Part shown: in pieces, positions 48,624 to 57,936 of the stretch
Layout: every line of letters begins with the position of its first letter
Position numbering within the stretch: the stretch's first letter is position 1
Translations under genes and position numbers: made by a program
DNA from: an uncultured Collinsella sp.
GTDB taxonomy: Bacteria > Actinomycetota > Coriobacteriia > Coriobacteriales > Coriobacteriaceae
Direction of reading: 5' to 3'
DNA length: 64,000 bases
Assembly: GCA_900768795.1 (NCBI GenBank)
Contig: CAAGEH010000023.1
Span: 62,001 to 126,000, forward strand
Notes under the pieces: generated by a model
The model's database searches: none
What the model was told of the DNA's origin: nothing
The model's input: the letters and a program-made list of their open reading frames with translations, nothing else

Positions 48624-50327
48624 CTATCCTATGAGTCCCATGGCGACGGAGATGAAGGCGATGATCACGCCGACGATGGATTCGCCGCCGAGGAGGCCGC
48701 TCGCCACGACAAGACCGCGCTCGTTGTAGGTGGCGTCGCGCTTCTCCTTCTCGTCTGCCGTGATACCGGCCTTGGCGTCGCGCGCGTCGCGGACCTTGTC
48801 ATAGACAAGCTTGGCGACAGAGCCCAAAAATGCGGTAAAGGACATGTAGAACGGCAGGTAAACGCCGAGCCCAACCATCATGGCAGGAAGACCGACCCAG
48901 TAGAGTACGATGCCCGCTGCGAGGCCGCCGACGAACCAGGGGACGCTCGGGATGCCCGAGACCATCGTGGCCACGACGCTTGCCTGGGCGGCGACGAAGC
49001 TCTTGTCGGGGCCGAAGGCGCCGGGGCCGTATGCGGTGACGAGCGCCATCATGACGGTCGCGGCGACAAGCGCGCCGAGCACGCCGCCGATTGCCTGGCC
49101 GATCCACTGCGCACGCGGGTTCGTGCCGAGCACGGCGCCTGCCTTGAAGTCGTTCATGACGTCGCCTGCAAGGCCGCATGCGACGGCGACGATACCGGCG
49201 ATAAAAAACAGTTTTACCTGTGCGAGCTGGGCAAATGCGGCGACAATCAGCATAACGATGAGGCCGAAGATCTCCATAGGGTCGATGCCCGTCTGGCCGC
49301 AGCTCTGCGCGCTCATGATGGTCGTGACGAAGGTGAGCAGCGTCACCACGACGGCGGGCACGGGACCGAGGCCGAGTGCCATGGCGATAACCACGGCGAC
49401 CGCGGCGGCACCGATGCCGATGATGCCGGCGTCGAGTTTGAGCGTGCCCGAAATCAGTGATTCGCTGTCGTTGTCGGAAGCGGTGTCGGCGGTAACGCCG
49501 CGCATGATGCCTGCGACCTCGGGGACGATGTCCTTGAGCACGACGGCGATGCCGGAGCCCATCATAAGGCCCATACCGAGCGACTTGACGATGCCCTGTG
49601 AGGTCGCGACGTCAAAGAGGCCGGCCGCGCTGCCGCCGACGATGATTCCGAAGTTGCCGAGAAGCGCGCCCGCGAACCAGAACGCGACGGGGGCAAAGCC
49701 CACCAGGAAACCGACGGAGAGCAGCATCGGCGAGTTGTAGATGGCAAACGTGATGCCGGGGATGTTGAGCGAGCAGAGCATGCTCGGGATGACGCCCAGC
49801 GCGTCGCGCAGCACGCAGTAGATGCCGGCGAGGCCCATCGAGCCAAAGAGCTGCTTGCCGGTGGAGCCGCCCGCCTCGGTTGCGCGCAACGTCTGAGCTG
49901 CGGCGTTGCCGGTCGGGAACTCGAGCGCCGCGTCCACGATGAAGTGACGGTGGATAAGCGCCGTGGCGAACAGGCCCAGCACTGTACCGGCGAGGGCGAT
50001 GACGAACATGTCGACCCAGCCCACCTGGTCGCCAAGGCCGAGCATCCAGGCGCCCGGAATCGTGAAGGCGAGACCGCCGGCGACCATGGCGCCTGCGGAC
50101 ATGATGGTGTGCGTGACATTCGCCTCGTTGAGGCTCGCGTTGCCCATCAGCTTGAGGAAGAATAGCGAGATGACTGCGGCAAAGATGATCGGCCAGGGAA
50201 GGGCTCCCATCTTAAGCGCCGTGTAGGCCGAACTTGCCGTGATGATGATGCATCCGATGCATCCGATGACGACGCCGCGCGTCGTCAGCTGGCCGCGCAT
50301 GCTGGCGCGGTCGTTACCTTTGCTCAT
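48624..50327 (-). CDS. OPT family transporter
   Basis: A 567-residue integral membrane protein of the oligopeptide transporter (OPT) family, importing peptides or metal chelates. About 14-16 membrane segments are visible. The N-terminal region has SLNEANVTHTIMSAGAMVAGGLAFTIPG, and LEFPTGNAAAQTLRATEAGG is the typical OPT block; PRAQWIGQAIGGVLGALVAA lies near the end. The substrate is unknown. The ATG at 50327 follows AAAGGAG. It stands alone. Confidence 0.9.
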   Translation of the reverse strand: MSKGNDRASMRGQLTTRGVVIGCIGCIIITASSAYTALKMGALPWPIIFAAVISLFFLKLMGNASLNEANVTHTIMSAGAMVAGGLAFTIPGAWMLGLGDQVGWVDMFVIALAGTVLGLFATALIHRHFIVDAALEFPTGNAAAQTLRATEAGGSTGKQLFGSMGLAGIYCVLRDALGVIPSMLCSLNIPGITFAIYNSPMLLSVGFLVGFAPVAFWFAGALLGNFGIIVGGSAAGLFDVATSQGIVKSLGMGLMMGSGIAVVLKDIVPEVAGIMRGVTADTASDNDSESLISGTLKLDAGIIGIGAAAVAVVIAMALGLGPVPAVVVTLLTFVTTIMSAQSCGQTGIDPMEIFGLIVMLIVAAFAQLAQVKLFFIAGIVAVACGLAGDVMNDFKAGAVLGTNPRAQWIGQAIGGVLGALVAATVMMALVTAYGPGAFGPDKSFVAAQASVVATMVSGIPSVPWFVGGLAAGIVLYWVGLPAMMVGLGVYLPFYMSFTAFLGSVAKLVYDKVRDARDAKAGITADEKEKRDATYNERGLVVASGLLGGESIVGVIIAFISVAMGLIG

Positions 50328-50673
50328 ATGTACTCCTTTGCGTATATCCGCTTTCCCTAGATGCCGGTTCGCGTCTCCTCGTCTTGAGGAACGTTCCGCG
50401 GCGGAAAGTCGGGTTACCTGAGGTCCTGTGCGTGAGCGCGCGCAAGACCGCGCATCAGTATAGCTCCTTGCCCGTTGCGGCAGCGCAAGAAGGGGCCAAC
50501 CGATCGAGCGCGCCTGTGTGTTGCGGGTTTGTTTTCACGCCTGCACCGCGGTTTCGCTTTTGCGTAACGCTCTACAGGCTAACGCTCTACGGGTCAGCTT
50601 TCGTGCGGTGTCTGCTCCGGGCTTTGCGCCCTGCTACACTGTGAGCCGTGCGAACGCAATTTCGGAGGTCTCC
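50328..50673. other. Divergent gap between the OPT gene and coaX
   Basis: 346 bases with no supported gene. On the minus strand TATACT near 50462 could be the OPT -10. On the plus strand TACACT near 50635 could be the coaX -10. The arms GCGCGC and GCGCGG near 50439-50455 can pair weakly. I recognise no riboswitch. Confidence 0.35.
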
Positions 50674-51660
50674 ATGAAACAGCTCGTCAACCCGATTCTC
50701 GCTATCGATGTGGGCAACACGGCAACGCGGTTCGGTCTGTTCACGGCGGATGACCTCGAGGTTTCGGAGCCTTACGGAACCTGGGAGGTCACTACGCCCG
50801 GACATCTCACCACCGACGAAGCGCGCATGTTCATCGCCGATGGTTTTTGCGGGGCGAGCGGTGCGACCGTATCACCCGCGTCCGTGGTGCATGCGCCCGA
50901 GCGACTCTCGGCGGGCTGCATTATCTCGTGCGTGGTGCCCACGCTTACCGACTCCATTCAGCAGGCGGCGGGCCAGCTCTTCTCCCAGCGCCCGCGCACA
51001 GTGGGGCCGGGGCTCAAGACGGGTCTCAAGATGCGCTATGACGACCCGGCGGAGGTCGGCCCCGATCGCATTGCCGACGCGGTCGCCGCACGCGACACCT
51101 ACGGTGCTCCCTCGGTCGTTGTCGATCTGGGTACCACCACGAACATCGAGGTTATCGATGATAAGGGTGCTTTTGCGGGTGGTCTCATCGCGCCGGGGTT
51201 GGCACTGGGCGCCCGCTCGCTTTCGGCTGCCGCCGCGCGTCTTCCGCAGCTCGATTTGCGTGCGCCGGCGCATGTGATCGGGCGTTCCACGCGCGAGGCG
51301 ATGCGTGCGGGGGTCGTTCTCGGCGAGGCGGCGCGCATCGACGGGCTTCTCACCATGGTCGAGGCTGAGCTCGGGGTCCTGCCCGCTTCGACCACGCCTG
51401 CCGTTTCCGATGGACTCGCGGCTTCTACCGGTGCTCGCACCGGCTCCCGCAACTGCGCCTGTCGACCTCGCTCCGACGCCGACAGGCGCTCAGATGCACC
51501 CTGCATGTCCAACACGTCGGCGCTTCCTATCGTCATCACAGGCGAGCACGCCTCCTCTATGGCAACGTTGCTCAAGCATAGCGTGCGGGTGGACGATACG
51601 CTGACGCTGCGCGGTCTCGCCCTGCTCTGGCGCAACAACTGCGCCGCTGCGCGCGCATAA
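50674..51660 (+). CDS. coaX: Type III pantothenate kinase
   Basis: Phosphorylates pantothenate, the first step of CoA synthesis. Length is 328 residues, longer than the usual 255-270. ASKHA motifs are LAIDVGNTATRFGLF (8-22, phosphate loop), GPDRIADAVAARDTYG (adenosine/pantothenate site) and VVVDLGTTTNIEVIDDKGAFAGGLIAPGL. The extra length comes from an N-terminal loop and a Ser/Thr/Arg/Cys-rich insert near residues 247-285 (TGARTGSRNCACRPRSDADR) before the final ITGEHASSMATLLK. The ATG at 50674 follows GGAGG. Its last codons and stop are duplicated downstream. Confidence 0.9.
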   Translation: MKQLVNPILAIDVGNTATRFGLFTADDLEVSEPYGTWEVTTPGHLTTDEARMFIADGFCGASGATVSPASVVHAPERLSAGCIISCVVPTLTDSIQQAAGQLFSQRPRTVGPGLKTGLKMRYDDPAEVGPDRIADAVAARDTYGAPSVVVDLGTTTNIEVIDDKGAFAGGLIAPGLALGARSLSAAAARLPQLDLRAPAHVIGRSTREAMRAGVVLGEAARIDGLLTMVEAELGVLPASTTPAVSDGLAASTGARTGSRNCACRPRSDADRRSDAPCMSNTSALPIVITGEHASSMATLLKHSVRVDDTLTLRGLALLWRNNCAAARA

Positions 51661-51739
51661 AGATCTGCATTGCACGTGCACGGTGCGTACAAGAGGCTCC
51701 TCGCCAACGCCGCTGCGCGCGCATAAAGATCTGCATTGC
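51642..51739. repeat. In-frame duplication of the coaX end including the stop
   Basis: A 32-base sequence with core GCTGCGCGCGCATAAAGATC occurs at 51642-51673 and 51708-51739, offset 66 (22 codons). The first copy is the end of coaX (AAARA-stop). Reading on in frame from the stop gives RSALHVHGAYKRLLANAAARA and the same stop again. Confidence 0.85.
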
Positions 51740-51807
51740 GGGTACGACAGGCTACAATGTCTGCCTAGATATGCATCGATTATGTTGAAATCTCGATGGG
51801 AGCGACC

Positions 51808-52278
51808 ATGCCGAGCAAACGCGAAAACGTAATCAGCTGGGATGAGTTCTTCATGCGCGTCGCCATCGCCGCAAAGCTGCGCAGCAAGGATCCCAACACG
51901 CAGGTGGGCGCATGCATCGCGAGCACCAACCACCGCATTCTTTCAGTTGGCTATAACGGCACGCCCTCCGCCCTCAACGACGACGATTTCCCCTGGGGAA
52001 CCTCCGATGATCCGCTTGAGGACAAGCACAACTACGTGGTACATGCCGAGGCGAACGCCGTGCTCAACTATCGCGGCAGCCTGCAGGACCTTGAGGGCTC
52101 CACGGTGTACGTCACGCTGTTCCCTTGCCACGACTGCGCGAAAATCCTGGCGCAGGTCGGCGTGGGCGAGGTCGTTTATCAGGACGATAAGTACGCCGAT
52201 ACCGATGATGGGCGCATCAGCCGCCGCATACTCGATTCGTGCGGTATCAAGTACCGCCAGGCTATCGTGGAGGCATGA
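51808..52278 (+). CDS. dCMP/cytidine deaminase family protein (ComEB-like)
   Basis: A 156-residue zinc deaminase, most likely deoxycytidylate deaminase that makes dUMP for thymidylate synthesis. Zinc motifs are VVHAEANAVLN (HxE) and LFPCHDCAKIL (PCxxC). NTQVGACIAS and GYNGTPSALNDDDFPW are typical of dCMP deaminases. The ATG at 51808 follows GGGAG; the ATG at 51796 would add four residues. A likely -10 (TACAAT near 51752) lies right after the second coaX-end copy. Confidence 0.88.
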   Translation: MPSKRENVISWDEFFMRVAIAAKLRSKDPNTQVGACIASTNHRILSVGYNGTPSALNDDDFPWGTSDDPLEDKHNYVVHAEANAVLNYRGSLQDLEGSTVYVTLFPCHDCAKILAQVGVGEVVYQDDKYADTDDGRISRRILDSCGIKYRQAIVEA

Positions 52279-52380
52279 CGCTCAGTTGTATATGCGTCTC
52301 GCGTGCGCGGTGCGTGTAGTACCATGTGCAGAAACATTTGAGACTTCCGGGCTGCGTGCCCGTTTGCGAAAGGAGCCCTT

Positions 52381-52656
52381 GTGGCAGTAAACGAAGAGCT
52401 TCTCAAGAAGGTTCTTGACGAGATCCGTCCTAATCTTCAGGCCGACGGCGGCGATATGAATTACCTCGGGGTCGACGACGAGGGCGTCGTCAAGCTCGAG
52501 CTTCAGGGCGCTTGCGCCGGCTGCCCCATGAGCTCGCTCACCATCTCCATGGGTGTCGAGCGCATCCTCAAGGAGCACGTGCCCGGCGTCACGCGCGTCG
52601 AGGCCGTCAACAACGGCGAGGCGTCCGACCTCTACGACGAATACGCTCCGTTCTAG
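52381..52656 (+). CDS. NifU-like iron-sulfur scaffold
   Basis: A 91-residue NifU C-terminal-domain protein that carries or delivers Fe-S clusters. The family core is IRPNLQADGGDMNYLGVDDEG, LQGACAGCPMSSLTISMGVERILKEHVPGV, with the CxxC as ligand. It starts with GTG behind AAAGGAG and ends 9 bases before lgt, so the two are likely cotranscribed. No sufB/iscS gene is in view. Confidence 0.93.
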   Translation: MAVNEELLKKVLDEIRPNLQADGGDMNYLGVDDEGVVKLELQGACAGCPMSSLTISMGVERILKEHVPGVTRVEAVNNGEASDLYDEYAPF

Positions 52657-52665
52657 GTTGCCAAC

Positions 52666-53508
52666 GTGCTTAACGAGCTTTATAACAGCCTGAGCCCCAT
52701 CGCGTTCTCCGCAGGTCCCATCACGATTTACTGGTACGGCCTCGCGTATATCGTCGGATCGATTTTGACAGGTGTGGTGATGTATCGCACGCAGCGCCGT
52801 TGGGGCTTCGATATCACGATCGACGATCTGGTCACGATCGTCGTGGGCGTCGTGTTCGGCCTGCTCATCGGCGCACGCCTGTTTTACGTCGTGTTTTACG
52901 GCGACGGTTACTACTTTGCCCATCCGCTCGAGATCCTAGCGGTCAACAAGGGCGGCATGAGCTTTCACGGTGGTCTTGTGGGTGGCGCTCTCGGCGGCGC
53001 GATCGTTTGCCGCTGGCTCAAGATTTCCGCCTGGACGATTGCCGACCTTGCGGTTTGCGGTGCGCCGCTCGCGCTCTGCTTGGGGCGTTGCGCCAATTTT
53101 GTCAACGGCGAGCTTTGGGGAAAGCCCTGCGGCGATTTTCCGCTCGGCGTTGTCTTTGGTGGAACCGCCGGCGACATGCCACGTCATCCCTCGCAGCTCT
53201 ACGAGGCGTTTCTCGAAGGCGTCGTCTTGTTCTGCCTGCTTCAGGCGCTGAGTCGCAAAAAGCCGCTGCTGCCTCAGGGTACGTTTATAGGCGTGTTCGT
53301 CATGTGCTACGGAATCGTTCGTTTTCTTATCGAGTTCGTGCGTGTGCCCGATGCCCAACTCGGTTACCTTTTCGGCGGCGTTATTACCATGGGCCAGTTG
53401 CTTTCGCTTCCGCTTGTCGTGATTGGTCTGGTGCTTGTTATATGTGCGCACAAGCTCAACCGCCCTCAGCGCATGTATCTCGAGGACGCGGAGGAAGTGC
53501 ATGACTGA
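52666..53508 (+). CDS. lgt: Prolipoprotein diacylglyceryl transferase
   Basis: Adds diacylglycerol from phosphatidylglycerol to the lipobox Cys of lipoproteins at the membrane. The 280-residue protein has seven spans. Key blocks are ITIYWYGLAYIVG (conserved Tyr/Tyr), GGMSFHGGLVGG (catalytic His in the HGGL motif), LGRCANFVNGELWG (the Arg/Asn/Gly-rich LGRxxNFxNxE signature) and RHPSQLYEAFLEG. It starts with GTG at 52666. It overlaps the next gene by 8 bases (ATG at 53501), so translation is coupled. Confidence 0.95.
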   Translation: MLNELYNSLSPIAFSAGPITIYWYGLAYIVGSILTGVVMYRTQRRWGFDITIDDLVTIVVGVVFGLLIGARLFYVVFYGDGYYFAHPLEILAVNKGGMSFHGGLVGGALGGAIVCRWLKISAWTIADLAVCGAPLALCLGRCANFVNGELWGKPCGDFPLGVVFGGTAGDMPRHPSQLYEAFLEGVVLFCLLQALSRKKPLLPQGTFIGVFVMCYGIVRFLIEFVRVPDAQLGYLFGGVITMGQLLSLPLVVIGLVLVICAHKLNRPQRMYLEDAEEVHD

Positions 53509-55828
53509 AAAGCCATGTAAGCAAACACCCGCCGCTTCCGGTTCGCGCAGGCCCCGCCGTATCGAATCCGGTTCCGCTTCCTCCGAGGAGACGCGCTCGT
53601 TTATGCGCGTCAAAGGCGCCGCGCGCAGATTCTGGTTTAAGCACTATCCCGCAATGCAAACGCTCGCCGCGTTTGCTCTGGCGCTGCTTGCGACCTGTGC
53701 GTTTTCGCTCAACCCGACAACGGTGAGCAACGGCGACGTGCTTATGGTCGACCCGCATGCTCAGGGCGCCTACTTTATCTGCCTCGAAGTGCTCATGTCG
53801 TTTGCGGGTCATGTCGACGCCGTTGTCCTGCTATCGCTCACGTGCCTTCTGACCTTGCCGTTTCGGTATGTGTTCTTTGGACGGCGCGACTCGATTCGCC
53901 CGTCGGTCGTGATTCCGGCGGCAGCATTCGCCATCGTGATGACGGTGGGGAAGAGTTACGACCTCACCAACGGTGCCGACCTGATTTTTAAAAGCCATGC
54001 GTACTTTGTCGATTCGTGCATCGCGACCGTCGGCTGGTATCTCCTTGCGCATATCGGCTTTTACCTGATCTACGAATGCCTCGATTGGATGAGTCTGCAT
54101 TTCGTCGAGTTCTCCGAATCGCGTTATGGGCGCGTTTGGCAGCTTGCGGACTTTATCTTTAACCGGCATCCCTTTGTGATTCCGCTCGCGGTCATCGTGT
54201 TTTGCTGGGCGCCGACGTTTATCGCGTCCATGCCCGGTCTCTTTATGGGCGACACGGGCGCGCAGATTCGCCAATGGTTCAACTATCCCGAGGGCACGAG
54301 CGATTATCTCAACCTCATCGACCCCAACGTGCGTCTCAACGGGCACCATCCCGTGGTGCACACGGCGCTTGTCGGCAGCTGCGTTCAACTGGGAATCACG
54401 CTGTTCAACAATGAGAACGTCGGCGTGTTCATCTATACCGTGCTGCAATTCAGCGTCACGGCGCTGTGTGTCGCCTACCTTATCTGCACGCTCACAAAAT
54501 TGAAATGCGGCATGGTCGCCCGTTCTACGGTGCTCATGTTCTACCTGTTCATGCCCATGTTCTCGAACTATGCGGTGCTGCTTACCAAGGACGTGCTCTT
54601 TGCCGACTTCTTGCTTCTGCTCGTTATCCAGATGGTGCGGCTGATATCGACGCGCGTGCATTTTGCCTGGCATGATTGGCTGCTCTTTTGCGTGGGCGCG
54701 CTGGGCACGGCGTTTTTCCGCAACGGCGGCGTGGCGCTCGTGCTTGTCGCATGCGCGGCGTCGGCCGTGGTGTGCGCTTTCGATTTGAGGCGCCTGCGCG
54801 TCGCCGCGCGCTGGACGAAAGGCCGCGGGGTGCCGAAGGATGGCGCTGCTGAGGACGGCGCTGCTTGCGAGCTTGCCGATGCGGACAAGGTTTCCGAGAA
54901 CCTGGGATCCTCCGACGCGGAGATGACCTCCGTTGCGGCAGACGCTTCCTCGTCGGTGCACCCTTCTTTGGGCTTCTTGCGCCTGCGCGTGATGGGCCCG
55001 CTTGCGATCCTTGCCGTGGCGGCGACACTGTCGTGGGCTTTTTCGAACGTCTTCATGCCCGCGTACCATATCACGCCCGGTTCAAAACGTGAGGTCCTTT
55101 CTGTTCCGTTCCAGATGACGGCCCGTTTCGTTCAAAAACACGACGGCCGCCATTCCGGCCTGCCCAGAGGCAATGACGACGGTCTGGTCACGCCCGAGGA
55201 GCGCGAGGCGATCGACCGCGTGCTCCGCTATTCGGACCTCGGCCTGCGCTATGACCCCGACAAGGCCGACGCGGTCAAGAACTGCTACAACGAGGACGCA
55301 TCGCCCAAGGACATCCGCGAGTATTTTCACGTGTGGGCGGAGATGTTCTCCAAAGACCCCGAGAGCTACGTCTCGGCGTTCATCAATAACTACTACGGGT
55401 ATTTCTATCCCAGCTCAAAGGATGTCTGGACCTACGGCACCGCGTTTTCGGCGGAGGTCATGGCGAGTCAGGAGAACCGTACGTACTTCGATTTCAGGCC
55501 GTATGATGCGCCTGTCGTCCATTTCTTCAATATGGTCGTCAACATCTATCGTGTCGCAATCCAGCGCATTCCGCTGCTGTCGCTCTTCATGTGCTCCGCA
55601 ACGTACGTGTGGCTCATGATTTTGGTGACGATCTACTTGCTGCGCAACCGCGAATGGCGCTCGATCTCGATCTGGATTCCCCTGTGGGCGGTGCTGGGCA
55701 TCTGCCTTATCGGTCCGTGCAACGGTTCGACCTACATGCGCTACATCTACCCCGTGCTCTTCATCGTCCCGTTTGTTGCCGCGGTGACGGTCACGTGGCC
55801 GAGGCCGGTTTCCAAGCCGCGCATCTAG
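53501..55828 (+). CDS. DUF6020-like multi-span membrane protein
   Basis: A 775-residue membrane protein with about 12 spans. The most telling block is SMPGLFMGDTGAQIRQWFNY followed by NLIDPNVRLNGHHPVVHTALVG, found in proteins with DUF6020, thought to resemble membrane glycosyltransferases because of the acidic loop after the first spans. A long soluble loop (about residues 550-670) precedes the last spans, and the end CNGSTYMRYIYPVLFIVPF matches the family. The start ATG at 53501 lies behind GGAGGAAG and overlaps lgt. The reaction is unknown; surface polysaccharide work is plausible. Confidence 0.75.
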   Translation: MTEKPCKQTPAASGSRRPRRIESGSASSEETRSFMRVKGAARRFWFKHYPAMQTLAAFALALLATCAFSLNPTTVSNGDVLMVDPHAQGAYFICLEVLMSFAGHVDAVVLLSLTCLLTLPFRYVFFGRRDSIRPSVVIPAAAFAIVMTVGKSYDLTNGADLIFKSHAYFVDSCIATVGWYLLAHIGFYLIYECLDWMSLHFVEFSESRYGRVWQLADFIFNRHPFVIPLAVIVFCWAPTFIASMPGLFMGDTGAQIRQWFNYPEGTSDYLNLIDPNVRLNGHHPVVHTALVGSCVQLGITLFNNENVGVFIYTVLQFSVTALCVAYLICTLTKLKCGMVARSTVLMFYLFMPMFSNYAVLLTKDVLFADFLLLLVIQMVRLISTRVHFAWHDWLLFCVGALGTAFFRNGGVALVLVACAASAVVCAFDLRRLRVAARWTKGRGVPKDGAAEDGAACELADADKVSENLGSSDAEMTSVAADASSSVHPSLGFLRLRVMGPLAILAVAATLSWAFSNVFMPAYHITPGSKREVLSVPFQMTARFVQKHDGRHSGLPRGNDDGLVTPEEREAIDRVLRYSDLGLRYDPDKADAVKNCYNEDASPKDIREYFHVWAEMFSKDPESYVSAFINNYYGYFYPSSKDVWTYGTAFSAEVMASQENRTYFDFRPYDAPVVHFFNMVVNIYRVAIQRIPLLSLFMCSATYVWLMILVTIYLLRNREWRSISIWIPLWAVLGICLIGPCNGSTYMRYIYPVLFIVPFVAAVTVTWPRPVSKPRI

Positions 55829-55985
55829 TCGCGGCGTGCGGCACCGACGCGTATCGATTGCGTGCAGCTCAAAAGGGGGCTTTATATACGCCGCCACGTG
55901 GTATATCATGCATCAACGTATGTTTATTGTTCCTGCACGGTGATTCTCTTCGTGCGGGGTTTGTTCGTGAATAAAGGAGACTCGC

Positions 55986-56795
55986 ATGTCCGGACACTCT
56001 AAGTGGGCCACTACCAAGCATCGTAAGGGCGCGCAGGACGCTAAGCGTTCCGCCCTGTTCTCCAAGCTGAGCCGTAACATTACCGTTGCAGCCCGTGTTG
56101 GAAACGATCCCAACCCGGACAACAATGCCTCCCTTGCCGCCGCTGTCGCTAAGGCAAAGGCTCAGTCCATGCCTAAGGACAAGATCAAGTCCGCTATCGA
56201 CAAGGCATTTGGTGCCGGCGCCGATGCCGCCGTGTATGAGAACATCGTGTACGAGGGCTACGGTCCCGCAGGTGTCGCCCTTTACGTCGAGTGCCTGACC
56301 GACAACCGTAACCGCACCGCTGCCGATGTTCGTTCCGCCTTCACCCATGCAGGCGGCAACTTGGGCACTTCCGGTTCCGTTGCCTTCCAGTTCGAGCGCA
56401 AGGGCCAGATCGTCGTTGCCAAGGAGATTCTCGACCCCAATGCCAAGAAAGAGACCATGATGGCCAACGGTGCTGCCGGCGACGAGGACGAGTTCATGAT
56501 GGCCGTTGCCGAGGCAGACGGTGAGGATTACGAGGACGCCGGCGATCAGTGGGTCGTCACCACTGCCCCCAACGACCTCATGGCCGTTTCCAAGTCTCTC
56601 GAGGAGCAGGGCATCGAGGTCAAGGGCTCCGAGCTCACGATGATTCCGACCACTCCGACCGAGGTCTCCGGTGCCGATGCCAAGAAGGTTCAGCGCCTTA
56701 TCGACCGCCTCGAGGAACTCGACGACGTTCAGGACGTCTACAGCACCATGGACATGACCGACGAGGTTCTCGCTGCTCTCGAGGAAGAGGAGTAA
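55986..56795 (+). CDS. yebC: YebC/PmpR family protein
   Basis: A 269-residue YebC-family protein; members act as transcriptional regulators or as translation factors that help ribosomes through proline stretches. The family start MSGHSKWATTKHRKGAQDAKR is intact, with EGYGPAGVALYVECLTDNRNRTAADVR and the FERKGQIVV block following. An acidic insert around residues 155-185 (KETMMANGAAGDEDEFMMAV) adds some length. The ATG follows AAAGGAG. Confidence 0.95.
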   Translation: MSGHSKWATTKHRKGAQDAKRSALFSKLSRNITVAARVGNDPNPDNNASLAAAVAKAKAQSMPKDKIKSAIDKAFGAGADAAVYENIVYEGYGPAGVALYVECLTDNRNRTAADVRSAFTHAGGNLGTSGSVAFQFERKGQIVVAKEILDPNAKKETMMANGAAGDEDEFMMAVAEADGEDYEDAGDQWVVTTAPNDLMAVSKSLEEQGIEVKGSELTMIPTTPTEVSGADAKKVQRLIDRLEELDDVQDVYSTMDMTDEVLAALEEEE

Positions 56796-56850
56796 TCCTT
56801 CCGAGACGAGTCGCGCGCATCTGCGCAACCTTAACTCAATGTAAGCATTA

Positions 56851-56891
56851 GAGCCGGACGTATGCAGCAAGTCGCCGCATGCGCCCGGCTC
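56851..56891. terminator. Hairpin after yebC
   Basis: GAGCCGG-ACGTATGC pairs with GCATGCGC-CCGGCTC (one mismatch and a G-T) around an 11-base loop. No T-run follows on the plus strand; instead TATAAT (56895-56900) follows, a likely -10 for the AmaP operon. Confidence 0.6.
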
Positions 56892-56960
56892 GCTTATAAT
56901 AGGTGCTCAAGCCAGTGACATGTGGCTTGTTTAAACATCGCTTATCCGAAAGGGGTGCCC

Positions 56961-57512
56961 GTGCGCGCTTTAAAGCGAATCATCGCATTTATCTATCTCG
57001 CATGCGCCGCGTGCGCAATCGGTGCGGTCGTGGGCATGCTGTTCACCCCGTATTCTCCCTACATCACGCTTGCCCTGCGGCACGATAACGATGTGCGCTT
57101 GGCCATGGCGGTGGGGCTTAGCGTTTTAAGCCTCGGCGTGCTCATCTCGTGGGCGCGCATGACGTTTACGCGCAAGCCCGTCTCCTGCGTGCATCCCGCC
57201 GGCGACAAGCGCATCGAGGTGAGCCTTGCCGCCATCGAGTCGTGCGCACGCACGGCGGCGACCGAGGCTGCCGATGTCATGGTCGAGAACGTCGAGGGCA
57301 AGATTGTGGGGAAGGCCGGCGCCGAGGTCAAACTCAAACTCGACATCATTGCTTTTACCGAGCAGGGGCTCGCTGAGCTCGGCTCGAAGATCGAATCTCA
57401 TGTCGTTTCGGCGTGTGAGGCGTTTTTGGGCACGGACGGCGTGAGCTGCCGCGTGCGCTTTCTGCCCGCGCGAACGACTTCGCAGACCAAGGAGGTCACC
57501 GATGAGCGATAG
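56961..57512 (+). CDS. amaP: AmaP-like alkaline-shock membrane protein
   Basis: A 183-residue membrane protein with two N-terminal spans (IIAFIYLACAACAIGAVVGML and LAMAVGLSVLSLGVLISWA) and a cytoplasmic Asp23-like domain (SLAAIESCARTAATEAADVM, VKLKLDIIAFTEQGLAELG). AmaP anchors Asp23 to the membrane in Staphylococcus and relatives. The GTG at 56961 behind GAAAGGGG is preferred to an upstream TTG. Its stop overlaps the next gene by 11 bases. Confidence 0.82.
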   Translation: MRALKRIIAFIYLACAACAIGAVVGMLFTPYSPYITLALRHDNDVRLAMAVGLSVLSLGVLISWARMTFTRKPVSCVHPAGDKRIEVSLAAIESCARTAATEAADVMVENVEGKIVGKAGAEVKLKLDIIAFTEQGLAELGSKIESHVVSACEAFLGTDGVSCRVRFLPARTTSQTKEVTDER

Positions 57513-57921
57513 CACCGACGGCAAGAGCACGCATGGTCCCAAGCTCACTATCGACAACGGACAAGCCCATGAGGCGAAGGGTGCGTTTGCCCAGGCAAAA
57601 CGTAGTGCTCAGGCCGCAAAGTCCGCCAAAGAGGAGCGCGGGCGCGAGCCGCTTTTCAATTCCGACGAGGAGCTGGGCAACGCGGTCGGTTTTCTCAAGG
57701 GCGTGGGCGCTACCGCTTGGCGCTTTGCCGTCAAGCACCCGCATACCGCTGTCGGCGCGTTTATCGGCTTTGTCTTTGCCGTGCTCGTGCTCACGGTGGG
57801 GCTTTGGAGCACCATCGTTATCGCTGTCTTTGTGCTGGTGGGCGCTCTGATCGGTCAAATCCGCGATGGGGACAACAGCATCGTCAACTTCTTTAGCCGC
57901 CTGTTCGGCGGCGGTCGCTAA
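57502..57921 (+). CDS. DUF2273-family small membrane protein
   Basis: A 139-residue protein. A charged N-terminal half is followed by two closely spaced spans (TAVGAFIGFVFAVLVLTVGLW and STIVIAVFVLVGALIGQI) and NFFSRLFGG, the layout of the DUF2273 proteins found between amaP and asp23. Function is unknown. It overlaps amaP and precedes asp23 by 15 bases, so the three are one operon. Confidence 0.85.
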   Translation: MSDSTDGKSTHGPKLTIDNGQAHEAKGAFAQAKRSAQAAKSAKEERGREPLFNSDEELGNAVGFLKGVGATAWRFAVKHPHTAVGAFIGFVFAVLVLTVGLWSTIVIAVFVLVGALIGQIRDGDNSIVNFFSRLFGGGR

Positions 57922-57936
57922 GAGATAGGAGCCAAC

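Noticed and set aside
48435..49460. A plus-strand frame of over 300 codons rich in His, Asp and Arg
   Set aside because: It is antisense to the OPT transporter, whose hydrophobic codons give Asp/His-rich complements.
50384..50644. Riboswitch or small gene between the OPT gene and coaX
   Set aside because: Weak GC pairings only; no known riboswitch core could be matched, and the open frame lacks a ribosome site and motifs.
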